Shown: positions 9,608 through 20,393 of the stretch, piece after piece
Layout of the letters: each line of letters opens with the position of its first letter
How positions within the stretch are numbered: position 1 is the first letter of the stretch
Assembly (NCBI RefSeq): GCF_003096555.1
Contig: NZ_QEKM01000001.1
Location: forward strand, 1 to 64,000
Direction: 5' to 3'
Length of the DNA stretch: 64,000 nucleotides
DNA from: Simplicispira sp. 125
Lineage (GTDB): Bacteria > Pseudomonadota > Gammaproteobacteria > Burkholderiales > Burkholderiaceae_C
The notes under the pieces: model-generated
What the model was told of the DNA's origin: nothing
The model's input: the letters and a program-made list of their open reading frames with translations, nothing else
Database searches by the model: none
Position numbers and translations under genes: made by a program

Positions 9608-10824
9608 CAGACGACCTGGCCCAGCTTGAAGATCGGCAGGTACATCGACACCACAATACCGCCGATCAGGGTGCCGAGGAATACGATGATGATGGGCTCC
9701 ATCAAGCTGGACAACCCGGCTACCATTTCATCCACTTCAGCTTCGTAGAAATCAGCCGCTTTGCCCAGCATGTGGTCAATCGAACCGGATTCTTCGCCAA
9801 TGGCACACATCTGTATCACCATAGAAGGGAATACATTGGCATTGCTCATGGCGGCAGTCAAGCTGGTGCCGGTGGACACTTCCTGCTGGATCTTGTCGGT
9901 TGCCATGGCGTAGACCGAATTGCCGGCGGCACCTCCAACGGAATCTAGTGCTTCAACCAGCGGAACGCCAGCGGCGAACATGGTGGAGAGTGTGCGGGTC
10001 CACCGTGCGACGGCAGATTTGTTGATCAGGTCGCCAAAGATCGGGATGCGCAGTAACAGCCGATCCATCACTATTTGCATCTTCTCATTACGACGCCATG
10101 CCTGCATGAAGAAGTAAAAACCACCACCGATGACACCAAAAATCAGCCACCACCACTTTATGAATATGTCACTGATTGCCATTACAAATAGTGTTGGGGC
10201 TGGTAGTTCGGCTCCAAAGTTAGCGAATACCTCCTTGAATGCCGGGATCACAAAGAGCATGATTACTGTTACTACGACAAACGCCACGATAACAACCGAA
10301 ATGGGATACATCAACGCAGACCGGATCTTGGATTTGATCGCCTCCGTCTTTTCCATGTAAAGCGCTAGCCGATCCAGCAGAGCTTCCAGGATACCGGCGG
10401 CTTCGCCAGCTTCGACCAGATTGCAATACAGGCTATCGAAATACATTGGGTATTTGTGGAATGCCCCGTTGAGCGAGGTGCCGGTTTCCACATCTCCGCG
10501 GATCTCGTTGAGCAACTTGCCCACGCTGGGGTTCGTGTTTCCGCGCCCTACGATGTCAAAGGCCTGCAGCAGGGGCACGCCTGCTTTCATCATGGTCGCC
10601 ATCTGCCGCGTGAACAATGCGATGTCCTTGGGCTTTATTTTCTTGCCCGAGCGCATGCGGCGCTTCTTGATCTTTGTGGGGAAAACGCCCTGCCGACGCA
10701 AGGTGGCCTGCACCTGGTTTTCCCCCGATGCGCGGATTTCACCGCGAACGATTTTTCCGTTGCGGTCCTTGCCCTCCCATTCAAAGACAAAATCCTTGAT
10801 GCTCCGTGATGCAGCGGTTGCCAT
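9607..10824 (-). CDS. pilC: Type IV pilus inner-membrane platform protein PilC
   Basis: 405-residue type II secretion F (GspF/PilC) family protein forming the inner-membrane platform that PilB rotates to polymerise pilin. Two T2SSF domains and three main membrane segments (about 175-195, 220-245, 375-400) are visible, with motifs such as F-T-R-Q-M-A-T-M-M-K-A-G-V-P-L and W-T-R-T-L-S-T-M-F-A-A-G-V-P-L. Between pilB and pilD in the usual betaproteobacterial order. Confidence 0.96.
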   Translation of the reverse strand: MATAASRSIKDFVFEWEGKDRNGKIVRGEIRASGENQVQATLRRQGVFPTKIKKRRMRSGKKIKPKDIALFTRQMATMMKAGVPLLQAFDIVGRGNTNPSVGKLLNEIRGDVETGTSLNGAFHKYPMYFDSLYCNLVEAGEAAGILEALLDRLALYMEKTEAIKSKIRSALMYPISVVIVAFVVVTVIMLFVIPAFKEVFANFGAELPAPTLFVMAISDIFIKWWWLIFGVIGGGFYFFMQAWRRNEKMQIVMDRLLLRIPIFGDLINKSAVARWTRTLSTMFAAGVPLVEALDSVGGAAGNSVYAMATDKIQQEVSTGTSLTAAMSNANVFPSMVIQMCAIGEESGSIDHMLGKAADFYEAEVDEMVAGLSSLMEPIIIVFLGTLIGGIVVSMYLPIFKLGQVV

Positions 10825-10847
10825 TGCGCTTCCTTGTCTGATAGTTC

Positions 10848-12584
10848 TTATAGGTTGGTGACGGCCAGGACTTCCTCGAGTGAAGTCAGGCCCTGGCGCG
10901 CCTTGTGCAGCCCGGACTCGCGCAGCGAGCGCACGCCCTCGCTCCGTGCTTGCTCTGCGATGTCCAGTGCGCTGCCATCGCGCAAAATAATGCGTTGGAT
11001 GTCTTCGGTGATGGGCATGACCTGGTAGATGCCTACGCGCCCCTTGTAGCCGTTATTGCAGGCAGAGCAGCCCACAGGTTTGTAGGGTACCCAGGAGCCA
11101 TCGATGTCTTCTTCTGCGTAGCCTGCCTCGATCAGCGCTTCGTGGGGGATGTCTGCAGGTGCCTTGCACTGGGGGCATAAGCGTCGTGCCAGTCGCTGGG
11201 CTGTGATCAGAATTACGCTGGAAGCAATATTGAAGGGCGCAATACCCATGTTGCGCATCCGCGTCAACGTTGTGGGCGCATCGTTGGTATGCAGTGTCGA
11301 GAGCACCAAGTGGCCGGTCTGGGCGGCTTTGATGGAGATGTCGGCTGTTTCCAGATCGCGGATTTCCCCCACCATGATGATGTCAGGATCCTGGCGCAGG
11401 AAGGATTTAAGGGCCACAGCAAAGGTCAGTCCAGCCTTGTCGTTCACGTTGACCTGGTTGACGCCAGGAAGGTTGATTTCAGATGGGTCTTCCGCTGTTG
11501 CGATATTGACCCCCGGCTTGTTCAGCAGGTTCAAGCACGTATACAGGGACACCGTTTTCCCGGAGCCCGTGGGTCCGGTTACCAGAATCATGCCGTAAGG
11601 ACGTTCGATAGCTTTGAGCAGGCGCTCTTTTTCCACGGCGTCGTACCCGAGGGCGTCGATACCCATCTTGGCGCTGCTGGGGTCGAGAATACGGATCACG
11701 ATCTTCTCGCCGAACAAAGTCGGCAAGGTGCTGACGCGAAAGTCGATCACCCGGTCAGGCCCCACTTTGAGCTTCATGCGACCGTCTTGTGGTACCCGTT
11801 TTTCAGAGATGTCCAGGCGAGAGATGACCTTGATACGAGAGGCCAGCTTGTCCTTGATGGCAATCGGCGGCGACGCGATTTCGCGCAATTCTCCATCGAT
11901 GCGGAAGCGGACCCGGTAGTGGTGCTCATAAGGCTCGAAATGCAAGTCAGACGCGCGCATATTGAAGGCGTCAAGCAGCATCTTGTGCAGGAACTTGACG
12001 ATAGGTGCATCTTCGACATCCCCTGCGCCGGTGTCTGCAGATTCGGTGGATTCTTCAATGGCGACATCGTCAAATTCAAAATCACCACTGGTATTGAAAG
12101 CGTCCATGCTTTCGCCAACGGATTTTGTGTTGGCATCCACCAGTTTGGATAACTTGTCGTATTCGGCAATGATCCAGTCCACACCCATCTGGGTCGTGAA
12201 CTTGATTTTCTCTGCCGCCTCCTGGTCCGTGGGGTCTGCTGTCGCGACGATCAACCGGTTGTTGCGTTTGCTGAGAACCAGTACGCGATACGCTTGGCAA
12301 ATCTTGGCATCAAGCAAATCCTTGGGCAGACGCAAGGGGTCGATGGCATTCAGATCCAGCAGTGGCGCGCCAAAAACAGCAGAAACCGTGTGAGCCAAGT
12401 CTGCGGCCGAGACGCCGCCGGTGCTTGTGACCTCGGCAATGAAGCTTGTGCGGCTGGCCTGCGACTTCTTGTAGATGTCTTCGGCGGCTTTAGGAGTCAG
12501 CTTGCCCGCAGAAATCAATGCCCTGCCCAAACCTGGAAGGGAAATCGAAGCGGAATCTTTCTGGGCGGAGTCGACTGCAGCCAT
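10848..12584 (-). CDS. pilB: Type IV pilus assembly ATPase PilB
   Basis: Cytoplasmic hexameric ATPase that drives pilus extension. 578 residues from the ATG at 12584 (M-A-A-V-D-S-A-Q-K-D). Seen: N-terminal MshEN-like domain, Walker A G-P-T-G-S-G-K-T, Asp box and Walker B around E-D-P-S-E-I and I-M-V-G-E-I-R-D, His box L-S-T-L-H-T-N-D-A, and a zinc tetracysteine (C-P-Q-C ... C-S-A-C-N-N-G-Y-K-G-R). An in-frame ATG at 12620 and a non-ATG start further up are possible; neither has a clear ribosome site, so the N-terminus is moderately certain. Confidence 0.95.
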   Translation of the reverse strand: MAAVDSAQKDSASISLPGLGRALISAGKLTPKAAEDIYKKSQASRTSFIAEVTSTGGVSAADLAHTVSAVFGAPLLDLNAIDPLRLPKDLLDAKICQAYRVLVLSKRNNRLIVATADPTDQEAAEKIKFTTQMGVDWIIAEYDKLSKLVDANTKSVGESMDAFNTSGDFEFDDVAIEESTESADTGAGDVEDAPIVKFLHKMLLDAFNMRASDLHFEPYEHHYRVRFRIDGELREIASPPIAIKDKLASRIKVISRLDISEKRVPQDGRMKLKVGPDRVIDFRVSTLPTLFGEKIVIRILDPSSAKMGIDALGYDAVEKERLLKAIERPYGMILVTGPTGSGKTVSLYTCLNLLNKPGVNIATAEDPSEINLPGVNQVNVNDKAGLTFAVALKSFLRQDPDIIMVGEIRDLETADISIKAAQTGHLVLSTLHTNDAPTTLTRMRNMGIAPFNIASSVILITAQRLARRLCPQCKAPADIPHEALIEAGYAEEDIDGSWVPYKPVGCSACNNGYKGRVGIYQVMPITEDIQRIILRDGSALDIAEQARSEGVRSLRESGLHKARQGLTSLEEVLAVTNL

Positions 12585-12705
12585 GTAACCGATGGATAGG
12601 AGGAAAGTTATATGAACCATCCTATCATCGCTGATCGCCGCAAGGCTGTAAATCACAGCGAAAATCGACGAGGCGTTTTGCTGGATGCAGCTGGATATTG
12701 GGATA

Positions 12706-12782
12706 TGGTCGGGGTGAGAGGATTCGAACCTCCGGCCTCTACGTCCCGAACGTAGCGCTCTACCTGGCTAAGCTACACCCCG
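12706..12782 (-). tRNA. tRNA-Pro (anticodon CGG)
   Basis: 77-nt cloverleaf on the minus strand. Acceptor stem CGGGGTG / CACCCCG, anticodon stem CTACG / CGTAG enclosing loop TTCGGGA with anticodon CGG, T-arm with GGTTCGAATCC, discriminator A and an encoded CCA end (12706-12708). Confidence 0.97.
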
Positions 12783-12808
12783 ATAGGCTGAGCCCTCTGC
12801 TCCTGAGA

Positions 12809-13819
12809 TCAGGTGCGGCGCCCTAGTAGCTGAGCGGCTAATTGTATCAATCCGGCGCTGTATTCATTGGCTGGAAGGTGCTTCGCTGCGGCAATGGCGC
12901 GGCGTGCTTCTGCGGCGGCTGCGTCCCGTGCAATATCGAGAGCGCCCGTGCTACGGACGATATTCAGGATGGCGTCGAGTTGTTCGGTGCTGCCGTTTTC
13001 AATGGCGTGCCGCACGGTGCTTGCATCGGCTGTAGAGCCGCGCTGCATGGCTGCAATCAAGGGGAGCGTTGCCTTGCCTTCGCGCAGGTCATCACCCAGG
13101 TTTTTCCCCATTTCGGTGGCGTCTCCATCGTAATCGAGCACGTCGTCAATGATCTGGAAGGCGGTGCCCAGGGCTTGACCGTAAGTTGCGCAGGCTTCCT
13201 CGATAACGACATCGCTGCCTGCAAGAACGGCGGCCAGGCGGGCGCTGGCCTCAAACAGTTTGGCCGTCTTGGAGCGGATTACCTGCAGGTATCCGGCCTC
13301 GTTCAGTGAGGCGTCGTGCATATTGATCAATTGCATGACTTCGCCCTCGGCGATGACATTGGTCGCGTCTGCAAGAATCTGCATGATCCTCATTTGCCCT
13401 GCGTCCACCATCATTTGGAAAGCCCGCGAGTAGAGAAAATCTCCCACCAGGACGCTGGCGGGGTTACCAAAAGTTTCATTTGCTGTGGCATGTCCGCGAC
13501 GCAGTGTGGAGGCGTCGACCACATCGTCGTGCAGCAAGGTTGCGGTGTGGATGAATTCGACCACGGCGGCCAGGTTAAAGCGCTGGGGATTTTTGTAGGC
13601 CAGGGCTCCACACACCAGAAGCAGCAAAGCAGGGCGCAGGCGTTTCCCACCGGCTGCAATGATGTATTGGGATATCTGGCCGACCAGCGGAACGTCAGAG
13701 GCCAGTCGGTGGGCGATCACCAGATCCACCTCGCGCATGTCGTTGGCAATAAGCGCAAGAGGAGAGGGGGCGGAAACGGGCGGGGGGGTGGTGGCAGTCA
13801 AGATGGTGGTCGCAAGCAA
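12809..13819 (-). CDS. ispB: Octaprenyl (polyprenyl) diphosphate synthase
   Basis: Trans-polyprenyl synthase that elongates FPP with IPP to make the side chain of ubiquinone. Both aspartate-rich motifs are present: D-D-V-V-D (FARM, in L-L-H-D-D-V-V-D) and D-D-V-L-D (SARM), plus G-G-K-R-L-R-P. 336 residues if translation begins at the TTG at 13819; the first ATG (M-R-E-V-D) is 81 bases further in and would remove conserved residues. A TATAAT sits only about nine bases upstream of the TTG, so the start or a near-leaderless message is unresolved. Divergent from rplU, as usual in proteobacteria. Confidence 0.9.
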   Translation of the reverse strand: MLATTILTATTPPPVSAPSPLALIANDMREVDLVIAHRLASDVPLVGQISQYIIAAGGKRLRPALLLLVCGALAYKNPQRFNLAAVVEFIHTATLLHDDVVDASTLRRGHATANETFGNPASVLVGDFLYSRAFQMMVDAGQMRIMQILADATNVIAEGEVMQLINMHDASLNEAGYLQVIRSKTAKLFEASARLAAVLAGSDVVIEEACATYGQALGTAFQIIDDVLDYDGDATEMGKNLGDDLREGKATLPLIAAMQRGSTADASTVRHAIENGSTEQLDAILNIVRSTGALDIARDAAAAEARRAIAAAKHLPANEYSAGLIQLAAQLLGRRT

Positions 13820-13905
13820 TGCTGTGGATTATAGGAAGCGCGCCACCCTCGTTGCATGGGATGTGCGGCTGCCACAAGCAGGGGGCAAGGGGGTGCATCT
13901 GGCAG

Positions 13906-13914
13906 TGCTATAAT
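13906..13914 (+). promoter_or_regulatory. Extended -10 promoter of the rplU-rpmA operon
   Basis: TGCTATAAT is an exact extended -10 element (TGnTATAAT) about 70 bases upstream of rplU; I found no convincing -35. The leader between it and the gene contains the palindrome CTTCCATGGAAG (13935-13946). Confidence 0.6.
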
Positions 13915-13987
13915 CCCTGGCTCTGTGGAAATCCTTCCATGGAAGTTTCTTCAAGGTACGCAAGTACTAGAGTACGAAGAGGTCAAC

Positions 13988-14299
13988 ATGTACGCGGTCA
14001 TAAAAACCGGCGGCAAGCAGTATCGCGTTGCTTCCGGCGAAAAAATTAAAGTAGAACAGATTGCTGCGGACGTAGGCCAGGAAATCGTCATCGACCAGGT
14101 TCTGGCTGTCGGCAACGGCGCTGAACTGAAGGTTGGTACGCCCCTGGTGTCCGGCGCAACTGTGAAAGCCACCGTTGTGGCACACGGCAAACACGACAAA
14201 GTGCACATCTTCAAGATGCGCCGTCGCAAGCACTATCAAAAACGCCAAGGTCACCGGCAGCAGTTCACCGAACTGCAAATCGGCGACATCGCCGGTTAA
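13988..14299 (+). CDS. rplU: 50S ribosomal protein L21
   Basis: 103-residue L21 with the standard N-terminus [14 protein letters not shown] and basic C-terminal [16 protein letters not shown]. The ATG at 13988 is preceded by GAGG. First gene of the conserved rplU-rpmA-obg cluster. Confidence 0.98.
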   Translation: MYAVIKTGGKQYRVASGEKIKVEQIAADVGQEIVIDQVLAVGNGAELKVGTPLVSGATVKATVVAHGKHDKVHIFKMRRRKHYQKRQGHRQQFTELQIGDIAG

Positions 14300-14315
14300 A
14301 GAAGGAGCTTAAGTC

Positions 14316-14576
14316 ATGGCACAGAAAAAAGGCGGCGGCTCTACGCGAAACGGGCGCGATTCCAAGCCCAAAATGCTCGGTGTGAAAGCGTTCGGCGGTG
14401 AGCTGATCAGCGCGGGCTCCATCATCGTGCGTCAGCGCGGTACCAAGTTTCACCCCGGCCTCAACGTCGGCGTGGGCAAAGACCACACGCTGTTTGCCTT
14501 GGTAGACGGCCATGTGTCGTTTGCGGTCAAGGGCGCAATGTCGAAGCACACGGTCAACGTGACATCTGCAGCCTGA
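14316..14576 (+). CDS. rpmA: 50S ribosomal protein L27
   Basis: 86-residue L27 ([16 protein letters not shown]). The N-terminal tail reaches the peptidyl-transferase centre. Starts 16 bp after rplU with GAAGGAG as ribosome site and is followed by a strong terminator. Confidence 0.98.
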   Translation: MAQKKGGGSTRNGRDSKPKMLGVKAFGGELISAGSIIVRQRGTKFHPGLNVGVGKDHTLFALVDGHVSFAVKGAMSKHTVNVTSAA

Positions 14577-14633
14577 AGCATATTTGCTGCTTCAGCGCCC
14601 CGGCGTGATCCCGAATGGATCGTGAAATACAAC

Positions 14634-14663
14634 AAGCCCCGCAATGCCGGGGCTTCGTTTTTT
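14634..14663 (+). terminator. Rho-independent terminator after rpmA
   Basis: 8-bp stem AAGCCCCG / CGGGGCTT with a 6-nt loop and a TTTTTT run. It separates the ribosomal-protein genes from obg, which therefore probably has its own promoter in 14664-14793. Confidence 0.9.
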
Positions 14664-14781
14664 CCGTACGGGTAAGTGAAGAGACTGAAATGGCACACAG
14701 ACCGCTGAGCCTGGCGCCCACAGGATCCTCGCCCTTACTATTGGGGCTGGCGCCTGGCGTATGCAGGCTGCCGTTTTGTAA

Positions 14782-15867
<1,086 letters not shown>

Positions 15868-15883
15868 CGCAGTTATTTGCTGC

Positions 15884-15924
15884 GATATTGATAGCTGTAT
15901 CCGCTTTATTGATGGGCGCTGAGG
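15884..15924 (+). repeat. Family A repeat, divergent copy upstream of proB
   Basis: GATAGCTGTATCCGCTT then GGGCGCTGAGG resembles the copy at 58378-58428 (GATAGCTATTAGCGCTT ... GGGCGCT). Located between obgE and proB; its right end (GAGG) also serves as the proB ribosome site. Confidence 0.5.
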
Positions 15925-15929
15925 CCTTA

Positions 15930-17084
15930 ATGGATCAAAAAAATAGTTCAACCGTGTTGCGTAACGCGCGCCGCATCGTGGTCAAGGTGGGGTCCAGCCT
16001 GGTCACCAACGAAGGCCGTGGGCTGGACGAGGTCGCTATTGGCGAGTGGAGCCGCCAACTGGCGGCCCTGGTGCGCGGCGAGGGCGGGGGGCGGCGCGAG
16101 GTCATCATGGTCTCCAGTGGCGCCATCGCCGAAGGCATGAAGCGCCTGGGCTGGGCCGTGCGCCCTCGCGAGGTGCATGAGTTGCAGGCCGCCGCCGCTG
16201 TTGGGCAGATGGGCCTGGCGCAGATGTACGAGACCAAGCTGCGCGAAAACGGCGCAGGCAGTGCACAGGTGCTGCTGACACATGCAGACCTGGCTGATCG
16301 GGAGCGCTATTTGAATGCGCGCTCGACCTTGTTGACCTTGCTGACTCTGGGCGTCGTGCCCGTGATCAACGAGAACGATACTGTCGTCAATGACGAAATC
16401 AAGTTTGGTGACAACGATACGCTCGGCGCGCTGGTGGCCAATCTGGTGGAAGCCGATGCGCTTGTCATCCTTACAGACCAGAAGGGTTTGTACACTGCCG
16501 ATCCGCGACATGACCCGCAAGCCCAGTTTGTGCACGAAGCCCGTGCGGGTGATCCTGCGTTGGAGGCCATGGCGGGGGGCGCTGGCTCCAGCATTGGACG
16601 TGGGGGTATGTTGACCAAAATTCTGGCGGCGCGGCGCGCTGCTGGTTCCGGAGCATCCACCGTGATCGCCTGGGGTCGTGAACCCGATGTGCTCCTGCGG
16701 CTGACTCAGGGCGAAGCCATTGGCACGCTGCTGGTGGCACAGACTGCCAAGCAGCAGGCCCGCAAGCAGTGGATGGCCGACCACCTGCAATTGCGTGGAG
16801 CCGTTACTGTGGATGCTGGCGCTGCTGCCAAGCTGCGCGGTGAAGGTAAAAGCTTGCTGCCTATTGGCATGACCGGGATCGAGGGTGATTTTTCACGTGG
16901 TGATGTGATTGCGGTGCGCGACCCTGCTGGCGTAGAGCTTGCGCGGGGGTTGGCCAACTATTCCAGCGCCGAGGCTCGCCTGCTGTGCCGCAAGCCATCG
17001 TCCGAGTTTGAGCGGTTGCTGGGCTATACGGCTGAAGCGGAAATGGTACACCGTGACAACATGGTGCTGACGACTGGGGCGTAG
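15930..17084 (+). CDS. proB: Glutamate 5-kinase ProB
   Basis: First step of proline biosynthesis: ATP-dependent phosphorylation of glutamate to glutamyl-5-phosphate. 384 residues from the ATG at 15930 (M-D-Q-K-N-S-S), preceded by GAGG. Amino-acid kinase domain with V-K-V-G-S-S-L-V-T and N-E-N-D-T-V, followed by a C-terminal PUA domain (about 285-365). proB after obg is the standard betaproteobacterial arrangement. Confidence 0.97.
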   Translation: MDQKNSSTVLRNARRIVVKVGSSLVTNEGRGLDEVAIGEWSRQLAALVRGEGGGRREVIMVSSGAIAEGMKRLGWAVRPREVHELQAAAAVGQMGLAQMYETKLRENGAGSAQVLLTHADLADRERYLNARSTLLTLLTLGVVPVINENDTVVNDEIKFGDNDTLGALVANLVEADALVILTDQKGLYTADPRHDPQAQFVHEARAGDPALEAMAGGAGSSIGRGGMLTKILAARRAAGSGASTVIAWGREPDVLLRLTQGEAIGTLLVAQTAKQQARKQWMADHLQLRGAVTVDAGAAAKLRGEGKSLLPIGMTGIEGDFSRGDVIAVRDPAGVELARGLANYSSAEARLLCRKPSSEFERLLGYTAEAEMVHRDNMVLTTGA

Positions 17085-17223
17085 CCCTGCATTGCCGTAC
17101 TGCTCCATACACGGGACGGTGGGTGCGTGCGGAGCCTCAAAAACTGCGGGGCTTCCATTGTTGCGCAAGCCCGCGAACCACTCCCGTTTTTCGCCCTGCT
17201 GTTGCTTGCAGGGCGAACCATCC

Positions 17224-17910
17224 CTATTGCGGCGCCGAGGGCGAGTGTGGTGCAGGATCAGCAGATGATTCGGCGGGCGAACGGCTGGCCGATTGAGGAT
17301 CGGGGTCAAAGCTGGCGCCAGGCGGCAACTCCACACCGGGATGCAGCAGTAAACCACCGGTGCGGTGCATGCCGCCTCCAGACAACTCGTGTTCACGCGC
17401 ACGCATGCCACTGCGCAAGTAGCGATTGCGCTGTTCATGGCGTGGCAAGAACCGGGCAAGTTCGGTCAGTGCCATTTCATAGACGCCCCGTTTAAATTCC
17501 ACCACCACGTCAAGCGGAACCCAGTAGTCGTTCCAACGCCAAGCGTCGAACTCGGGGTGATTGGTGGCACGCAGGTTCAGGTCCCAATCGTGCCCCATCA
17601 GTTGTAACAGATACCAGATTTGTTTCTGGCCCTTGTAGTGTCCGCGCGCGTCGCGGCGGATGTACCGGTCAGGCACCTCATAGCGCAACCAATCCCGGGT
17701 TCGGGCAACCACGCGAACGTGGTTGGGGTGCAAGCCTACTTCTTCGTGGAGTTCCCGGAACATCGCCTGTTCAGGCGATTCGCCGCGGTCTATGCCGCCT
17801 TGCGGAAACTGCCAGCTGTGGGTGCGTATGCGCTTGCCCCAGAACACCTGGTTTCTCTGGTTGAGCAGGATGATGCCGACGTTCGGCCGAAAGCCGTCCC
17901 GGTCAAGCAT
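17224..17910 (-). CDS. rppH: RNA pyrophosphohydrolase RppH
   Basis: NUDIX enzyme that removes pyrophosphate from mRNA 5' ends and so triggers RNase E decay. 228 residues: N-terminus [15 protein letters not shown] and Nudix box [23 protein letters not shown]. The catalytic part ends near residue 155; the remaining tail is proline/serine-rich and poorly conserved, as in other Burkholderiales. The start at 17908-17910 matches the family; the ORF upstream of it is only antisense to proS. Divergent from proS. Confidence 0.95.
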   Translation of the reverse strand: MLDRDGFRPNVGIILLNQRNQVFWGKRIRTHSWQFPQGGIDRGESPEQAMFRELHEEVGLHPNHVRVVARTRDWLRYEVPDRYIRRDARGHYKGQKQIWYLLQLMGHDWDLNLRATNHPEFDAWRWNDYWVPLDVVVEFKRGVYEMALTELARFLPRHEQRNRYLRSGMRAREHELSGGGMHRTGGLLLHPGVELPPGASFDPDPQSASRSPAESSADPAPHSPSAPQ

Positions 17911-18000
17911 AATCGAACCCCAAATTTTTAAACTGTGTCCATTATGCACGGCACCTTGCCTGCAGCAAGGGGACCAGCCCCAACCGCCTGAAATTGCCCG

Positions 18001-19746
18001 ATGAAAGCCTCCCAGTTCTTTATCTCCACCCTCAAAGAAGCGCCGGCCGATGCCGAAGTGGTCAGCCACCAACTCATGACGCGCGCGGGGTTGATCAAGA
18101 AGCTCGGTGCCGGGGTCTACAGCTACATGCCCATGGGTTTGCGGGTGATCCAGAAAGTGGAGGCCATCGTACGGGAGGAGATGACCCGCGCCGGTGCCGT
18201 GGAGCTGACCATGCCGGTGGTGCAACCGGCCGAGCTGTGGCAGGAAACGGGGCGTTTTGAGAGCATGGGCCCAGAGCTTCTGCGCATCAAGGACCGCCAT
18301 GGCCGTGACTATGTCGTCCAGCCCACCAGTGAGGAAGTGGTCACTGACATTGCGCGCCAGGAACTGCGCAGCTACAAGCAGCTGCCCAAGAATTTCTACC
18401 AGATCCAGACCAAGTTCCGCGACGAACGCCGCCCCCGCTTTGGCCTGATGCGCGGGCGCGAGTTCACCATGAAGGACGCTTATAGCTTTGATCGCGACCA
18501 GGCTGCCGCCAAGGCCAGCTACCAGGTCATGGCGCAGGCTTACCGGCGTATTTTTGACCGCTTTGGTTTGACGTACCGTGCAGTGGCGGCCGACAGCGGC
18601 GCCATTGGCGGCGATCTGAGCGAAGAGTTTCAGGTGATCGCCGCCACCGGTGAGGACGCCATCGTCTTCTGCCCGGGCAGCGATTACGCAGCCAACATGG
18701 AAAAGGCCGAGGCCCTGGCGCCCGCCGGTCCGCGCCCCGCTGCAGCACAAGCCATGGCCAAGACGCCCACGCCGGGCAAGGCCACCTGTGCCGATGTGGC
18801 CGAATTGCTGGGCGTACCGCTGCAGAGCACGGTGAAGTCGCTGGTGCTGGCGACCGACGAGACCAACGAGGCTGGTGAGATCGTCAAAAGCGAAGTCTGG
18901 CTGCTGCTGCTGCGTGGTGATCACGACATGAACGAGATCAAGGTGGCCAAGGTGCCAGGGCTGGATGCGGGTTTCCGCTTTGCCACCGTGGCCGAGATCG
19001 AGGCGCATTTTGGCTGCACGCCGGGCTACCTGGGTCCCATCGGGCTGCGCCAGCCGGTGCGCATCGTGGCCGACCGCGAGGTGGCCGTGATGGCCGACTG
19101 GATCTGCGGCGCCAACGCGGTCGATTTCCACATGACCGGCGTGAACTGGGGCCGCGACCTGCCCGAGCCCGCCCTGGTGGCCGACCTGCGCAACGTGGTG
19201 GTGGGCGACCGCTCACCCGATGGCCAAGGAGAACTTGCGATTGAGCGCGGCATCGAAGTAGGCCATGTGTTTTATCTCGGCACCAAGTACAGCAAGGCCA
19301 TGAACGCCACCTTCCTGGGCGAGGACGGCAAGCCCGCCCATTTCGAGATGGGCTGCTACGGTATCGGCATCACGCGCCTGCCGGCGGCGGCCATCGAGCA
19401 GAACCACGACGAGCGCGGCATCATCTGGCCCGACGCTATTGCCCCCTTCACCGTGGCGCTCTGCCCCATCACGCCCGAGCGTTTCCCCGAGGTCAAGGCC
19501 CAGGCCGAGCAGCTGTATGCGCAGTTGCAGGCCGCTGGCGTGGACGTGATCCTGGACGACCGGGGCGAGCGCCCCGGCGCCATGTTCGCCGACTGGGAAC
19601 TGATCGGCGTGCCGCACCGGGTGACCATTGGCGACCGCGCCCTCAAGGACGGCCAGGTCGAATACCAGCACCGCCGCGACAGCGCCGCCACCAAGGTGGC
19701 CGTGTCCGATATCCTGGCCCATGTCCTGGGCCGTCTGGCCCGATGA
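18001..19746 (+). CDS. proS: Prolyl-tRNA synthetase
   Basis: 581-residue class II synthetase of the bacterial type, with an editing (YbaK-like) insertion domain between motifs 2 and 3 (roughly residues 225-400). Motif 2 [17 protein letters not shown] and motif 3 region with [10 protein letters not shown] are intact. Its stop overlaps the next gene by four bases (ATGA). Confidence 0.98.
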   Translation: MKASQFFISTLKEAPADAEVVSHQLMTRAGLIKKLGAGVYSYMPMGLRVIQKVEAIVREEMTRAGAVELTMPVVQPAELWQETGRFESMGPELLRIKDRHGRDYVVQPTSEEVVTDIARQELRSYKQLPKNFYQIQTKFRDERRPRFGLMRGREFTMKDAYSFDRDQAAAKASYQVMAQAYRRIFDRFGLTYRAVAADSGAIGGDLSEEFQVIAATGEDAIVFCPGSDYAANMEKAEALAPAGPRPAAAQAMAKTPTPGKATCADVAELLGVPLQSTVKSLVLATDETNEAGEIVKSEVWLLLLRGDHDMNEIKVAKVPGLDAGFRFATVAEIEAHFGCTPGYLGPIGLRQPVRIVADREVAVMADWICGANAVDFHMTGVNWGRDLPEPALVADLRNVVVGDRSPDGQGELAIERGIEVGHVFYLGTKYSKAMNATFLGEDGKPAHFEMGCYGIGITRLPAAAIEQNHDERGIIWPDAIAPFTVALCPITPERFPEVKAQAEQLYAQLQAAGVDVILDDRGERPGAMFADWELIGVPHRVTIGDRALKDGQVEYQHRRDSAATKVAVSDILAHVLGRLAR

Positions 19747-20372
19747 TCCCAGGCATCTCGCGGCGCGCCTGCCTCGTTTCGCTGGCTGCCGGGCCTGCGG
19801 CCTGGCTGGCGGTTCCGGGGCAGGCGCACGCGGGAAGGCAGCTGGAGGAGCCGCTCATGGATTCGGTGCGCACGGCACTGAGCTCTGCCATTGGCAACCG
19901 GGCGCCGCCTGAGCCCATTTTTGCCTCCACCGAAGCGCGCCTGCACTACCTGCGCTGGCTGGGCGCCATGAGTGACCGCCTGCGTCGTCGCAAACCTGAT
20001 TGGGAGGTGCGGCGCGATTTTTTGCAGACGGTCTGGTACGAAAGCGGACGTGCGGGGCTGGATGTCTCGTTGGTGCTCGGCCTGATCCAGGTGGAAAGCG
20101 CTTTCCGCAAATTTGCTGTCTCCAGCGTGGGCGCCCGCGGCTACATGCAGGTCATGCCATTTTGGACACGGCTCATCGGTGATGGCGATCCCGGCACGCT
20201 GTTTCACATGCAGACCAATCTGCGCTTTGGTTGTGTGATCCTGCGCCACTACATGGACAGGGAGCGCGGCGACCTGTACATGACCCTGGGCCGCTACAAC
20301 GGCAGCCGGGGCCGGGCGCCTTACCCGAACGCTGTGTTCTCGGCGCAGCGCAACTGGCGGTTCGAAGGCTAG
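19743..20372 (+). CDS. Lytic transglycosylase, SLT domain protein
   Basis: 209 residues with an N-terminal export signal (about 1-30, ending A-H-A); S-R-R-A-C-L-V loosely resembles a twin-arginine motif but the region could equally be a Sec signal. The SLT catalytic region is clear: I-Q-V-E-S-A-F-R with the catalytic Glu, [12 protein letters not shown], and L-G-R-Y-N-G-S-R-G near the end. It would cleave peptidoglycan in the periplasm. Overlaps proS by 4 bp, so translation is coupled; convergent with the CNNM gene 21 bp away. Confidence 0.88.
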   Translation: MIPGISRRACLVSLAAGPAAWLAVPGQAHAGRQLEEPLMDSVRTALSSAIGNRAPPEPIFASTEARLHYLRWLGAMSDRLRRRKPDWEVRRDFLQTVWYESGRAGLDVSLVLGLIQVESAFRKFAVSSVGARGYMQVMPFWTRLIGDGDPGTLFHMQTNLRFGCVILRHYMDRERGDLYMTLGRYNGSRGRAPYPNAVFSAQRNWRFEG

Positions 20373-20393
20373 GCGACTGGCTGAACCTGCATT

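Noticed and set aside
17190..17217. 10-bp inverted repeat TTCGCCCTGC/GCAGGGCGAA between convergent proB and rppH
   Set aside because: No T-run follows the hairpin on either strand, so I do not call it an intrinsic terminator.
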